Below, piece after piece: positions 24,101 through 36,836 of a stretch of DNA of 64,000 bases. How positions within the stretch are numbered: the stretch's first letter is position 1; every line of letters starts with the position of its first letter. The notes below the pieces were generated by a model. That model had not been told where the DNA came from and made no database searches. It was given only the letters and a program-made list of their open reading frames with translations. Origin of the DNA: Clavelina lepadiformis (taxonomy: Eukaryota; Chordata; Ascidiacea; Aplousobranchia; Clavelinidae); contig NC_135241.1 of NCBI RefSeq assembly GCF_947623445.1, positions 8,248,501 to 8,312,500 of the forward strand, read 5' to 3'. The position numbers and the translations under genes were made by a program.

Positions 24101-27100
24101 CACACCATGTTATGCGCACAGCATGAAAAGATTGAGTTAAGAGATGTAGTCACAGGAAATGACTCTGGCAATTGTGACCTTACAATTAGATACAGAAAAA
24201 GCAGATCTTTGATGAAACCTTAGGCTTAAAAAGCACTGCATTGTCTAATTGTGTCTGTTAGCAGTTTAAGCTTAGTTTGCCAGAGTTTGGCATCAAACGT
24301 TTTTGAGGGCAACCAGTTACAGAGCCAGAATGCCCAGGAGAATCCACTCAGAAAAATCAAGGGTGTTCACATACTCATTATGTAATCGCACACAGGTCTT
24401 GCAATTTTCAGTTGCATTATGGAATTTTCTAGTTGTATTTCATCTCTGGCGTTAAGTTTATTTCTGGCTTTTAATTTCATATGAACTGGAATAAAAACCC
24501 AGCTTCACAAAGGTATGTGGAAGTGAGTAGAACAAATATCCTTAATGTGGCAACTTCTGACTGGGCATGAACAGTGTAGGGTATGTGAAAGCGCTTCTTC
24601 CCAGGAAAATAGTCCTGAAGCTCAGGGTTAATTCATTTTTTCATTTCAGGGTCATTTGGTAACTTATGTTGAATTTCCTCTTAAACAGTGGCAATGTAAG
24701 TTTGAGACAAATATGTTTTTTTGTGAAAGCTTCTTCTCCTTTCATAAAATTTGTAAATTTTCATAAAATTTCCATAATAATAAATGTAAATGTAAAATAA
24801 ACATCAATAAAGTTCAAAGAATTCATTAACAATAGCCATCACGTTGTCATTGACTTTTGAAAGCCATCACATTGTGGTATCAAAACAGGGGAGTTTTATG
24901 TCTTAGGTCTAGAGACACAGAGTTTGTTTTTACGTAACTGTTAGTATGACAGGAGTTTCAGCATTTTTACAAAATTTACTGTTTTTATAACAGAATTAAG
25001 CAAATTCTGCAAACAACTTGGAAAAGGCATACTGACAAGTATCTTTTCTATGACTTTTTGAGTGAAAGGCAGTTTTTGATCGTAGATGCCCATGTTCCAC
25101 TTACATATATGCCACAAAGTTTCCTTCCTGCAAACCTTTCATTTCAATAAATGTTGAGATACTATTTTTTACATGTTGTGTCTTTGTGGTGCTTTTTTAT
25201 GGAGTATAAGATGAAAATTCTTTTTGGTGCATTTTTGCAAATGTGTGTTAGGTAAAGTCACAAATTATGAGTATAATGCAACATTTGTTGACTTGTCGAT
25301 TTGAAGTGCAAACATAGGTGAAACTTTGATTTCATCTGTAATCTGCTGTTTTACTTTACAATATTTGGGATGTCCATTGTCCACCCCTTTATCATGTTTT
25401 TAGACAAAGACATTTATGAGTTTTTTTTTATCTTGCTTCACCTTAAATCTACTTAACCATTTTTAAAGTGAAGGACTTTATAATCTTTTCTCTAATCGTG
25501 TGGAGTTTTTCAACTTGGCAATCTGTAATGCCATTTTAAGGAAACTTCCAAGACTTCAGGCTTTCTATGCAGCAATCTCTTCTGGCATAAATTTTTTCGT
25601 TTTAAAGGCAATGCCTGTCTGTAGATGAACGCCAAACTTTTTATTTTGTGACCTGTGAGTTTCTGTTGTTTGTTTCTTGTGAGCTTTCATAACTTCATTG
25701 CTGAAAATATCATAGTATCTCGGAATATTTTCTATTGTTTACCATAATGGCAAATTTTAGAGTGAGTAAAATTTGCAAACAAACATCGTGCCATAAAAAC
25801 TTTCAATTGTTTTTTTAAAAATAGCTGCCACTGACAGTATTGGCAAAACAAAAGTACAGTTGCGCTCTTATTCCAATTAACACACTTCCTTGTCTGCATA
25901 TATGCAAACTTAACCTAAAATGACGGTTTTCACAATCATAACTACATCTCTCTAGTTAAAGTGCTGAAAGCAACTTTTCATTGACACGTTTTCAATATGA
26001 TAAAACAGTCAAATTTTCCATGCTCAATTGACAATGATTGTTGGCTGCTGTTGAAGAGGATCACTTTGGTTTGGTAAAGATCTTGCATTGAGAAGTTTCT
26101 ACGGACTCCAAAAACCATAACGCAGACCTCAGGTTGAAAACCACTGTTGTGTGGTTACAGTATCATTGCTGTTTTTCATCAAAGCAGGTCCATATTCGTT
26201 TCAAACAAGTTATATTTGTATAGAAACCAAAAAAGTTTTGATTAACTTTGTTTAACGAAATAAGTTTCATTTGTACATACAATATTTGTAAAAAACATTC
26301 ACAATGTTAGTGTTTCTATTTGATTTTTAATAGTAAAAAATTATTTTTTATGATTTAATTTTTTCACAGTCATAAATATTTCCTGTGTGCTGTGGCTCAG
26401 TCATACATACAATTAACATTTTATCTAATTAGTTTAAATGATAATTATTCAACTATGAATGCAACAATTTAACAGGCAAGCTATTGGAACCAGTAATTGG
26501 AAACCTGGGTAATGATCAAGTGATTCTCATGATAGATGATAGGAGTGTCTTTGTAGATAGCAATGGAGAACCAACCTATAAGCACCCTTTTGCTTGGTCA
26601 GATATTCCTGTTATTGTAGGTAAGGTTACAGTGTAAGGTAGGTTTGCTTGTTTAATTTGTCAAAATGTAAAACGTTCATAAGGTTTGACTTATTTCAATA
26701 TATTTGCCATATTACAGAATCACAGCCTCCATACCTCATTGCTGTTCTTCCAAAGTATGTGGAAGTACGAACCATGGAACCAAAACTGCTTATTCAGAGC
26801 ATTGATATAAATAAACCAAAGATGCTGTGTAGCTGGGGGTGAGGCAAATTTAAATTAATCATCATTCAGTGCAGATGGTTTCAAATTAATTTTTTTTTTG
26901 AATTGATTTATTTAATTCACATGCTGCTGATAAAATAAGTTACACGTCTTATCATTTAAGGTCACCTCAGACTTAAAACTTGACATGGATCAAACTTTAC
27001 ATGCTACATATTAAAATAATAAACGTGAAAATGTCCTTAAAATTTAGATGCTCATTATTGTTTAGAGATTGCATTTTTGTTGCATCAAATACCCATGTGT

Positions 27101-30100
27101 GGGCTATTCAGCAACTACCAGTCTCATCTCAGATCGATAAACTCATAAAGGATAGAGAGTTTGAACTTGCACTGAAATTGGCTGTAAGTTTATCAATCCA
27201 TATTCCTTTGACTTAATTTAAAATTGGTTTTGTATCAATGATAACTATGTTGTAGAAAAAAATCTTTCCATATATATATGTATACACAAAAAGATTTATA
27301 TATATATTTGTTGATTTAATGTAGAACATTTTAATCATGCAGAAAATGTCTGACACTGAAGATGAACAAGAAAAAAATAAAAGCATCCAGCATATCAACA
27401 CTTTACTTGCGTTTGAACTATTTTGTCAAAAACGTTTCGATGAATCATTACACAACTTCACTAATTTAAAGACTGGTGAATTGCTTTCTGATGAATTTAT
27501 GCTAACTGTAGTAGCCACATAACTCTGGCACCACTCAGCCACGCACCGTTAGTTATGATGTATCCAATATATGCCAATATGCATATTTGAGCATTTATTA
27601 AAATCCCGGATTTGTTTGTTTTAATTGGGACTGAATGCTTTGTTTTGGCAGATCCTTCTCAAGTGATTGGTCTCTATCCCGATCTGCTCCCTGGTGATTA
27701 TCGACAAAATCTTAAATATCCTTCCGCCATTCCAGCTATGGCTGGTCCCGAGCTTGAAAAGGCTATGCTTTCCCTCATTGAATATCTTACTCAGGTGCTA
27801 CTAACGTTTTGGTGTAATAGCTAATACGATCAAGTTAATGCTATTTTATATGGGGGTTAAGTTATATTTTCAACTTGAAGCAGTAATGATAGGAATTCGG
27901 AAAATTGTTCAGTAAACTTTGTTTTCAAGTGCAGCTTTTTTCTGTGGAAACCCATCGGTGCTTAAAATGAGAAAAATGAGCAGCAAGTCCAAAAACAAGT
28001 TGGCTTTAAATCAAAGAGCAATTGCCAGTAAATGTACCGATACAAGGATTTTAAATAATATGTACTTGTTAGGCAGTTATTGCCAAAATTGTATCATGAA
28101 TTTAGCGTTGTATTATGACAAAGTGGGCGGTCTTTATGACATCACCATGTAAAAGCAACATGCGTGATGACTGGGGTTTATATTAGGTATGGTAGGCTAG
28201 GCTAACGAGTTTACATGGAATACATCTCCATTAGTAGTTGATTTGTACCAGATAATGTTTATTTTCAGCATAGGAACGTCACAGATGAGAGTACATAAAC
28301 CGGTAAGTATTCTTGTTTTTTCCGCAGTTACCGGTATCGGACAAGGCTAGAGCCAACATGCAAGACTGAACTGTCAGACTGTAGGTTGACATTTACATTA
28401 ACCAGTACAGATACACCAACAGTAAACTAGTTTCGGCTTATTTAACGCAAAATGTTCCTCTCATACACTTAAGTACGCCTATAATTAATTATACGTATTA
28501 CTCTTTACTTGTCTGTCACAGGAAACATTCTATTCATACTTGATCCAAATACCTGAGTTTTGTCAATTGTTTCTTTTATTGTGACTTGATAAAAACCGCC
28601 ATTCTTGTCATAATTAAGCGATGACTTTGCCTGTTTTTGCCACATATTTATGGCAATAGCTGCTTAACCACTACATATTAGTACAAATCCTTTACCAGTA
28701 TATTTACGGACAACTACTCCTAAATTTGTGGCCAACTTGTTTTTGGATGATGTTGTCTGAAACGTGTTAACCAAATTTTATAGTAAAATAAAAAAACAGG
28801 ACGTGTTTGGCACTCTGAAGGTTAACTTTATTTATATAAATTATATATAATAATTTAATAATAATAATATAAATAAAGTTAACCTGAAGAGTGCCAAACT
28901 ACATCCTGTTTTTTGTTTTTGGATTTAACACTTTAAGGTTAAAAGATCATTTTTGGGGTTTTGCATTTTTATAATTTTATAACAGTGGCAGTTTTCTTGC
29001 ATGACATTTTAAACTGGCCATGTTATTAAGTTGTCCCAAGTTATTTATACATAGGCATTATTTGATTTTCTGTGAATGGGATTTTGTATATACAGAGTCA
29101 AGCTTTTACAAGCATCAATTTCATGTGTTTATTACAGAAAAGAAATGAAACAATGGCAATTTCTGGGTCCATCGTTGATTTGTATCCTATTGTTGAGGGC
29201 AATGTTACTGTTCGTTCTAAACGCCAGCTACTACAGATTATTGATACTACTCTTTTAAAGTGTTACATTAAGGTAATTGAAAGAGTAATTTATATGGAAA
29301 TTTGATTTCCATGTGATTAGAGCCTTCATAAAATATGAAGTCTCTTACACTAATTTTTGTTGAAATATTTTGTGCAGGTTAAGACCTTTTAGCAAACCAT
29401 GTAATTGCGATCTTAGGCTTAGCATAAGACTTACCATTTTAAATTTCGAATACACTAATTCATGCAGACTAATGATGCTTTGATTGCGCCACTGCTTCGT
29501 CTTCCTGATAACAACTGTCATGTTGAAGAAGCAGAACGCATTTTGAAAAAAGCTCACAAACAGAGAGAATTGATTGAATTGTACCGGAAAAAAGGTTTGC
29601 ATAGAAAAGGTAAATTGTTTTAACTTTCACGTTTTTCACTAGAAGTGTTTCTTATTAGTGATTTTATTATTTTTTTGGTTTCAATTTCATGGTATATGGT
29701 ATACTTGCATATATTGTTTACTTCAACCCATATTTAAACTAACGCAATTAATAAATAGGATATATTTTATCTACATTGAACTAAACAATCTCAGTATAGC
29801 TTAAGATCTGTTAAATATTTAGCAAAACATTACTTACATTTTATATTTAGTCATTTTCTTGGGATAGTTGGAAGTGAAATGTTTCTCTTGCTGTTTTCTA
29901 TTTTTAGTTTGTTATCATAACCAGGTGAGTATGACTATATTAATGAACTTAACCACTGTATACAGCATTAAACCTACTGCTGCATCAGTCTCAAACGCAG
30001 CAAAATAAAGAAGAAGTTCGTGAAGATATGATAGAGTATTTGCAGCACATTGGTAAGTGAACTACTGTATCGATAGTCACATCACATTACATTAGCATGG

Positions 30101-33100
30101 CTAAACCTTACTGCAAATGTAATATGCATAATTGCATATGGTAAATAAATAAGTGAAATAAATAGCAAATAGAGAATTTAACCGCTGTTTCTTTTATGCC
30201 TTAGGCCAGACAAACATTGATTTAATCTTTGATTTTGCTCCTGGGCTATTAAAGATTGACCCTATGCAGGCAATGAAGGTAAAGCAAAAATATACTAAAA
30301 ATTTATGCCAGTTTGATATCATGTCTTTTGTTTGTATATTGCATAAACTTATCATAGATAATCCAGAGGTGGTTGTTCAAGAAGAACAATGCCTTTCTCA
30401 TTTAGATCTTTACTGAAGATACTGCTGAAGTAGAAAGTTTGTCAAAGAACCAAGTGTTGGATTTTTTGGATTCAATTTCAATCAATTTAGCAGTTGCCTA
30501 TTTGGTTGGTACACACAAAATCTTCATATTGCTTTGCTACATATATGAGACGGTAACTATTCATAACCAGAAGTTTAATGGGTGTAGGAGCATGTTATTC
30601 ATACCTGGAATGACGAAACCCCAGAATTCCATAATCGTTTATTGCTGGCTTACAAAGATAGAGTTTTAGCTTTAACGAAAGAACATCATGATTCTCTGGC
30701 TGAAGGTACGTTAAAACATCATTGACCTGTGATCACCTAAGGGATTCACGCAATAACGTTTATGTTAACTATATCTGCATTCAACATTTTATTGTTTCTT
30801 AAAACATCACTTAATTATAAATACAGTGTAAATAGAATTTTTTTCACTCCGTTAATGAATACTTTCTTGTTTTAGAGGACCAAACAACGTTACAAAGGGG
30901 GCCAGTGGAACTTACGGAAACTAGAAATAAGTTACTATTTTTTCTGGAAACTTCACAACAGTATCAAGCCGAAAGAATTTTGCCAGAGTTTCCTCCTGAT
31001 AGTAATATTTTTATATATTATCCCTCAAGGTTGTGAAATTAAATGTGTTTTGTATCTGTGTTATTTGGTGAATGGTAAAGTTAGAGAAGCTTTGCCGATA
31101 TGTAGCGTGAGCCTGGTGCATTTTTTAGTGCTTCTATTACATTCTATTTTCAGTGCTTGTATTACTATTTTTCAGGATTACTTGAAGAAAGAGCAGTTTT
31201 GCTCGGCCGCATGGGCAATTATGAGCAAGCTTTAGCGTTGTATGCTCATTCCTTAAAAGATCCTATACGGGCTGAAAATTTCTGCCAACTAGTTTACAAT
31301 CAAAATCCTTCCAAGAATAGTGATGTAAATAAGTAATACTATGACTATGAGTAATTGAGTATATAATAAAATTATTTTGGCTTTATTAGATTAGTTAATT
31401 AAGTGTTGTAGAATTTTGATCTTTTTATTTTTTTTTATTTTTTAGTTATTTTAGTGCATGTTTAAATATATCAGAAGTGTGTAAAAACATTGCAGAGTTG
31501 AAGTGGAAAGACTTATTTACTGTTGAACGAATTTGTAAAAACTGAACTCCCTAAACACTGTCATCCTGATTTTTTCAGGTTTTTTTGTGCTTGTTGCGAA
31601 TGTATCTTCAACCAGAGTCACTTCACAGAGACACTGATGCGCCATTTCTTCCTGAAGATCAGCCGAGAAGTATTAATCTTCACGCCGCCTTGCGAGTAAT
31701 GCATCAACATGCTAATAAGTTAAATCCGGAGAAGGTATCACATTTCGTCATGTGCACCGTCTTAATTTTTGCTCAAAGTCAGGGGCAAGTGCTAAAACAA
31801 GTTTACTTTATACTAAAGAAAAGTTGTCAGTATGTATATTGTATACCACAGAATTGAATTACTTTTTCACTCGTATACTGATTGACAATTCTTCTTTTGT
31901 TTAACATCAACCTGTTTTAGTTAGCCTTGCTCTTCACTTTCAACTTTAAAGAAAGTAAGTTATAAGGTTTATGTTGGATCAGGGGTTCTTAAACTTTTTG
32001 GGACACGCCCCCCTTGACGGTACCTAAAAAATCCGCGCCCCCCCTCATTGCAAAATAAAAAAGTATTAAACAAAACAACAATTTATTTTCAATTAACTTT
32101 CACTAATGTGAAGGATGTAATTGTTTTTGAGAAACCAAACGTTTTATTCGAGGCTTGGTAGAAGATAATGCACATCTTAGGTCGGCTTCACAGTCAAGTT
32201 TGTTCCTAGGCTTTGTTTTCATATTGACGAGTGTAGAAAAGCCACTTTCACATAGGTAAGTGGATGAAAATGGAAGAAGTGTACGTATAGCCACACTACC
32301 CACACTCTTATATATGTGCCAATATTTTGCCCAGAAATCAGTTAATGGCATTGCTTCGAAGTCGTCTTTTGCGGTGGAATTGCACTTCATTTCCAAGAAT
32401 TCCTCCTGCAAATCGTCCGAAAGAATGTCCTCGTTAAGCCGAAAGGGATTCCTTGTCATTTTCCATTCTGGAAGTTCAGTGTCACCCAAGTCTGGGAAAT
32501 AGCGTTCGAATTCCTGTTTTAAAAGTCGAAGGTGGGTTTCAACTTCGGTCTTAAGCTCGCCCTGCAATTCAATTCCTTTCTTGTCGAGTGCAGTATCTAA
32601 GTTGGGAAATGAAGCTGCGTTTCCTTTTTGAACTCGGCGATGCCACAGGCCCAGCTTCGCCACGAAAGCATGGATGGCATCGTAGTCATTGATACGGTTA
32701 GTATTCTTACCTTGTAAGAGCAGATTTAAGCTATTAAGGGCCTGGAAAATGTCTGCGAGGTATGCTAACGCCAACTGAAATCCCTCTGATGTAAATGGCA
32801 GAAGGAGATCCTGTTGCCTATTAGCTTCAAGAAATAGCTGTAGTTCATCTCTCATTTCATACACGCGTGCTAACATATTACCTTTTGACAACCACCGAAC
32901 AGATGTATGAAACAACAAAGTCTCGTGATCGGAATCCATGTCCTTGCACAGCTTGGCAAACAATCTCGTATTGACAGCACTTGTTTTGACAAAGTTGACG
33001 GCTTGTATGATTATTGCAAGCTTATTTTTCATTGCAGCAGATAAAGTCCTGGAGGCCAGAGCCTCTCGATGGATCACGCAGTGACATCCAACTGCATTGG

Positions 33101-35216
33101 GACTTTTCTGCTTCATCCTTGCAATAAATCCACTTCGAGATCCAAGCATTGCTGGGGCACCATCAGTGCAGACACCCACAAGTTTCTCCCATTCTATATT
33201 ATTGTTGTCAAAATATGTGGCGACAACTTTGAACACATCTTCTGCTTTTGTAGTCGTTTCTAAGGGTCTGCAAAACAGCATTTCCTCCTCTATTGAAGAA
33301 GAACCGACAAAACGAACATAGACCAACAACTGAGACGATTGGGCAACATCAGTTGTTTCATCACATTGAATGGCGAAAAAAGGTGATGCATGTATCTTGT
33401 CAAGAACTTGAATCTCAATATCCTTTGCGAGCTCATCGATGCGTGTTTTAATGGTAGAATCAGAGAGAGGAATTTTCGCAATCTTCTTGCTGCTTGTCTC
33501 TCCCAGCACAAGAGTAACTGCTTTTAACAAACACCGTTTTATCAACGTTTCTCCAATGTTGTGGGGCTTCTTCTCTTCAGCAATCATGTGAGCGATTTCG
33601 AAAGACGCTTCTACTACTTCCGCAGACGATGATTGGCGAAAGCACTCACTACTGACTACTCGCAATCTTCATTTTTTTGAAAGAGTCCTTCTTGCTTTGA
33701 AAAAAAGCCAAAGGCTTATCTTGATGGCCAGGGTGTTTCGTTTGAAGATGACGCTGCAAACGACTTGGTCTCAAAGCGTCGTTGCTTAGCTTTTCTAAGC
33801 ATATCACGCATTGCGGTACGACTTTTCCTTTCTCTGTGGTATCTGTAAAGCCATACTTCAGATAACTTTGGTCATAATTTCTCTTTTTTCCACTCATTTT
33901 GTGTTAATACAATTACTTCAATTACTAAAATACCTGTTTTTTAAATCAATACTAAATTTAAGTTTTACTTTATTTTACGATTTTAATATTGGCTGACCTT
34001 GGGTTTACCCTATTTAAATCGGGTGAGCGACATTACTATTTTAACTATGTGTGGCCGACAATGCACACATATTTTCAATCGTTACTCGAAAATTATACAT
34101 CGTAAACTGATCCAATTTTTACAGGTTAGTAGTAAAAGCATCTGGCTTCCTGTATACATCATAATTGTAAAACTAAACAAAATGCATTTGGTGTAAGTTA
34201 AGTATTTCTACAAGTTTTTCTTGTTACGCCGCCCCCCCCGTTGTGAGAAAAAAACAGGTCACCTCAAAAAGAGAACACAAGAGAACAGTTAATCGAGCTA
34301 GGAGTGCGTGAATGAGTAAACGAAAGAAATAACCTTCAACGCGGAGAGAAAGCAAATATTATGACGTAACAATTGACGTATTTCAGGAACCAAATTTCAA
34401 AAATACAATTGCGATTGTGACACAATTTAAAATTTTAGTAAAAATGAACCTATAGTGAAAGTCAAGAAAGCATGTTTAGACATAGCTCATATAATAGACA
34501 GCTTTGTCATCTCTCGCGCCCCCCTTATGAATGTTACACGCCCCCCAGTTTAAGAACCACTGTGTTGGATGGTAAACAAGTAGTTGACTCGAATTGTGAT
34601 GTAATAATATAGGCGCTTATGCTCCTTCCGACGAGCGTCAGCATACGCAACATTGAAGTTTTTTTACATAATGTGCTGGAAGCTCAGGCAGAGAAGAAGC
34701 ATCAGCTACAAGTGTATGAAAGTCTTCTGCTTTCTGAGAGCCGGCAGGTATAGATTTCGTTTGAATTGTACTTGCGAGCGTTTAAGTTTTGGACTACGAT
34801 TTCAGAAGTGTGAAATTTTTAGACACATATCCAAAGAATTCATCATGAAAACACGAAATGCGTAGTCACCGAAGAGCGAATATGTCGCGTTTGTAAAAAA
34901 AAGATTGGAATCAGGTAAGTTGTTTTGGTAAGACTAAAACAAAATAGCGAACTTCTGTTATTCGATATACCATTGACATTACTTTAATACAGGCTAGTGT
35001 TATTAATTGTCTATAAGACCTGTCACTTCGTCCGTCTTTGATTACTGATTAATTATATCAAGAAATGTACGAAAAACATATTGTGATTATCATGTAATCT
35101 TTTTCATGATCCTAGTTCCAGTTTTATTTCCTAGTGCTTTCGCTCGTTATCCAAGCGATGTTGTGGTGCACTACTACTGTTGCCGAGACCGAAAAGGCCT
35201 TCCCACTGGACAATAA
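18163..35216 (+). CDS. VPS39: VPS39/Vam6 HOPS-complex subunit, 22 exons
   Basis: VPS39 is the Rab7-side subunit of the HOPS tether that drives late endosome-lysosome fusion. Exons: 18163-18235, 19358-19473, 19706-19921, 22719-22829, 22909-23041, 26476-26619, 26718-26838, 27066-27183, 27343-27475, 27652-27794, 29138-29272, 29468-29609, 29966-30052, 30205-30278, 30406-30504, 30588-30705, 30876-31001, 31176-31324, 31579-31734, 34613-34747, 34823-34914, 35135-35216. Phases close and give 900 aa (human 875-886). The N-terminus MHDAYEAVPILERLPL matches the human start. A CNH-type beta-propeller covers the first third (LLVGTKQGHLLVY, VTLEKSNKSFSKK). Alpha-solenoid/clathrin-type repeats follow (LLEERAVLLGRMGNYEQA). 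A C-terminal zinc-binding motif (CRVCKKKIG...VHYYCC) closes the protein. Several introns carry MITEs, and the intron at 31735-34612 holds an entire hAT transposon that does not break the reading frame. Confidence 0.93.
19922..22718. other. VPS39 intron 3 (2.8 kb)
   Basis: AT-rich intron with no conserved coding frame. It holds a GCGAGC-containing stretch near 20640-20750 and one complete TTAA-type MITE (22014-22666) just before the next exon. Confidence 0.6.
22014..22666. mobile_element. TTAA-type MITE, copy A (653 bp)
   Basis: Left end TTAAAGTGAGGGACAAG; the right end, read reversed, is TTAAACTGAGGGGTAAG. Both continue into CAAAAACAA(A/G)TTRGCCTTAAAT, so the inverted repeats are about 40 bp with some mismatches. 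TTAA at both borders fits a piggyBac-type target site, though the family is inferred from that alone. No transposase frame. Confidence 0.7.
23148..23854. mobile_element. TTAA-type MITE, copy B (about 707 bp)
   Basis: Left end TTAAAGTGGGGGGCAAG, followed by TCCAAAAACAAGTTAATCTTA. The right end reversed is TAAAGTGAGGGACAAGTCG. It is the same family as copy A; the right TTAA border is altered by point changes. Sits in VPS39 intron 5. Confidence 0.65.
26125..26146 (-). mobile_element. Solitary hAT-type terminus
   Basis: Read on the minus strand it begins CAGTGGTTTTCAACCTGAGG, a classic hAT terminal repeat. I found no opposite end or target-site duplication, so it is a truncated relic or its partner end is too diverged. 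Confidence 0.45.
27962..28770. mobile_element. TTAA-type MITE, copy C (degenerate)
   Basis: The left side reads TTAAAATGAG and soon CAGCAAGTCCAAAAACAAG, then TTGGCTTTAAATCAA. The right side, reversed, carries CCAAAAACAAGTTGGCC. It also keeps the internal GGCAGTTATTGCCAAAA motif of the family. Both tips are eroded; TTAA is present at the right edge (28767-28770). Confidence 0.55.
28791..28914. repeat. Palindromic fold-back element, 124 bp
   Basis: Two arms of about 47 bp are inverted copies with only a few mismatches: left AAAAAACAGGACGTGTTTGG and onward, right reversed AAAAAACAGGATGTAGTTTGG and onward, both ending in GTTAACTTTATTTATAT. They are separated by an AT-rich loop of about 30 bp. 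It lies 20 bp beyond MITE copy C in a VPS39 intron and would fold into a long hairpin in the transcript. Confidence 0.8.
31773..31850 (+). mobile_element. TTAA-type MITE end fragment
   Basis: CAAAGTCAGGGGCAAGTGC followed by AAAACAAGTTTACTTTATAC resembles the left end of the TTAA-type MITE copies. Only one end is visible, immediately after a VPS39 exon. Confidence 0.35.
31980..34562 (-). mobile_element. hAT DNA transposon, 2583 bp, near complete
   Basis: Terminal inverted repeats begin CAGGGGTTCTTAAACT on the left and CAGTGGTTCTTAAACT (reversed) on the right, followed on each side by C-rich tracts. The perfect 8-bp target-site duplication TGTTGGAT flanks it (31972-31979 and 34563-34570). It encodes a transposase on the minus strand, opposite to VPS39, and sits wholly inside the VPS39 intron 31735-34612. 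Confidence 0.93.
32103..33897 (-). pseudogene. hAT transposase (BED finger, ZBED5/SCAND3-like), one frameshift
   Basis: Two overlapping minus-strand frames make up the protein. The first (33897-33649, ATG start) holds a BED-type zinc finger (QCVICLEKLS...RHLQTKHPGH). The second (from the overlap near 33665 to the stop at 32103, about 520 aa) holds the RNase-H-like core and the C-terminal dimerisation region. Likely catalytic acidic residues lie in CDETTDVAQ, GVCTDGAPAMLG and LCESGFSTL. The two frames are separated only by a short tandem duplication near 33650-33660 (AGTAGT-based, 7 bp), so the copy is probably recently inactivated; a sequencing error or frameshifting is the alternative. Related proteins were domesticated in vertebrates as ZBED5/SCAND3-type genes, but here the intact ends and target duplication show a plain transposon. 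Confidence 0.88.
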
Positions 35217-35911
35217 TCATTTGCAAAATGCTACCTTTTTAGCCAACAAGGTTTAAGCGTTATGAAAAGCAATTAAAAAGTCTACCTTTGAATAATATTG
35301 CATTGCAGAACACTTAAAGTCAGATTATTGCAAGCCACTAAGGCTGACGTTCTACTCGTGACGTTATACTCGTGTCACTGATTGAAACTTGATTTTCGTA
35401 TTATTTGTTCTGTTTCTTTTATGGTAACCACGCTATTGCACCCATAGGCATAATTCATTGTGTGGTTGCTATTTTAACTGCTTTTGTTGTTAACATTATC
35501 GTGTAAGGCTGATTGTGATTTAACATGAACATTCTTCAAGTAAGTATATGGGTTCATGTAAATTTCACATGGGTGCAATTTCGCGTGGTTGCAATTTCAA
35601 GGAAACTATCTTTTATATCACAATATTGAGTAAGGGTGCAATCTATGTTAATGTAATAAAGTAACTTTCTCGAGCCTAATAGATACAATTGTAACAAACA
35701 AGACAACTTAACTAGCCACAAGGGAAATCTGATGCCGAAGACAACACCATATCACTACACTCGCTTTGTTCCAGCTGTAGCACAATGGTGTCTGTTTTCG
35801 CTAATAATGAAAATTTTGTATCTATTTCTGTCCGTTGTTTTAAGTTAGTACAGGCAATTGCTTATTACGACAGATAGACGGTAGATCAATCATCTCAGCA
35901 ACATCTTTGCA
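35217..35911. other. Intergenic region VPS39-SSNA1
   Basis: Holds the VPS39 3' end, with the variant poly(A) signal ATTAAA at 35272-35277, and the SSNA1 promoter. Repeated GGGTGCAATTT / GGTTGCAATTT phrases occur near 35571-35640. Nothing else recognised. Confidence 0.5.
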
Positions 35912-36472
35912 ATGTCTCACAGTTTTCCACAGTTGCACGGCAGTGGTGCACCACTTCAAGCATATAACAATGAAATGGTTAAATGCGTCGAAGATTTATG
36001 TTCACGACGTGACGAACTGAAAAGGCAGATTGAATCGGACCAAGAAGAAAAGGCAAAGCTCCATAACGACATTAAATTATTGACAAACAGGTTGGTTTGC
36101 AAATGGTGAAAAAATCTTATATCAAACTGATGCTGGCATGGATGATCATGTTGCCAAACACGTGCATGTTAAGAGTTTGCTTCAAACTATTTTCTACTAA
36201 GTTATTTCTAGCTACAGTGTGTTTATAATGACTGCAGATTGGCCAACATAAATGAAGCTATCGCTCAGAAAATGGCGTCACAGAACGAGTTTGATCGAGC
36301 CATATGCGAAACTCAGGCAGCTTATACACGAGTTATGGAAAGTTCACAAGTTCTACTTCATACGGTGAATGGAGCTGCTCTTAAACTCAAGGCAAAAGAA
36401 GCAATCCAAGAAACCGATCAAATTAGATTGCCTAGGCCAAATCTTAAAAAAAATGTATCAGACAAGAATTAA
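35912..36472 (+). CDS. SSNA1: SSNA1 (NA14) microtubule/centriole coiled-coil protein, 2 exons
   Basis: SSNA1 is a small coiled-coil protein that forms fibrils, acts at centrosomes, basal bodies and axons, and binds microtubules and spastin. Exons 35912-36090 and 36238-36472 give 137 aa (human 119). Strong matches are LQAYNNEMVKCVEDLCSRRD, then LANINEAIAQKMASQNEFD and AYTRVMESSQVLL. Nearly the whole chain is predicted alpha-helical. The N-terminus is about ten residues longer than human (MSHSFPQLHGSGA). It follows VPS39 on the same strand after about 700 bp. A canonical AATAAA lies at 36831-36836. Confidence 0.93.
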
Positions 36473-36830
36473 ATGATTAAAACTTACAAATAGGCCACAT
36501 CGATTGTTACTTTTGGGGACAAATTAATGACACATAAAAGCCAAAATTACAATTGCCTCAATGAGGAAATATTTCGTTTTTTTGCGCGTATCTATGGTAA
36601 ATTGAACATGTGTGTTTGTTTGTACAACTTCACTTTTAAATTAAATTGTGTAACTTTTATATAAAATTTTCCCAGTTAAACTTTTATGTGGATGTCAACT
36701 GCGATTGGAAGCTTTTATATTTGCTTGATGAATAAGACAAATACATGGCTGAAAAGCACAGTAAAATTTTTAATTGTTTTCTTTTTTTCTTTTTAAATTG
36801 CGTTTTTACCCTAACTATGATTCTGCTTTA

Positions 36831-36836
36831 AATAAA
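36831..36836 (+). terminator. Poly(A) signal of SSNA1
   Basis: AATAAA, about 360 bp after the SSNA1 stop codon. Confidence 0.5.

Larger units (their letters stand above)
23042..26475. other. VPS39 intron 5 (3.4 kb)
   Basis: The largest VPS39 intron. It contains MITE copy B and, near its right side, a hAT-like terminus ending at 26146. The middle (about 23900-26100) is AT-rich, and I could not match it to any family. Confidence 0.6.
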
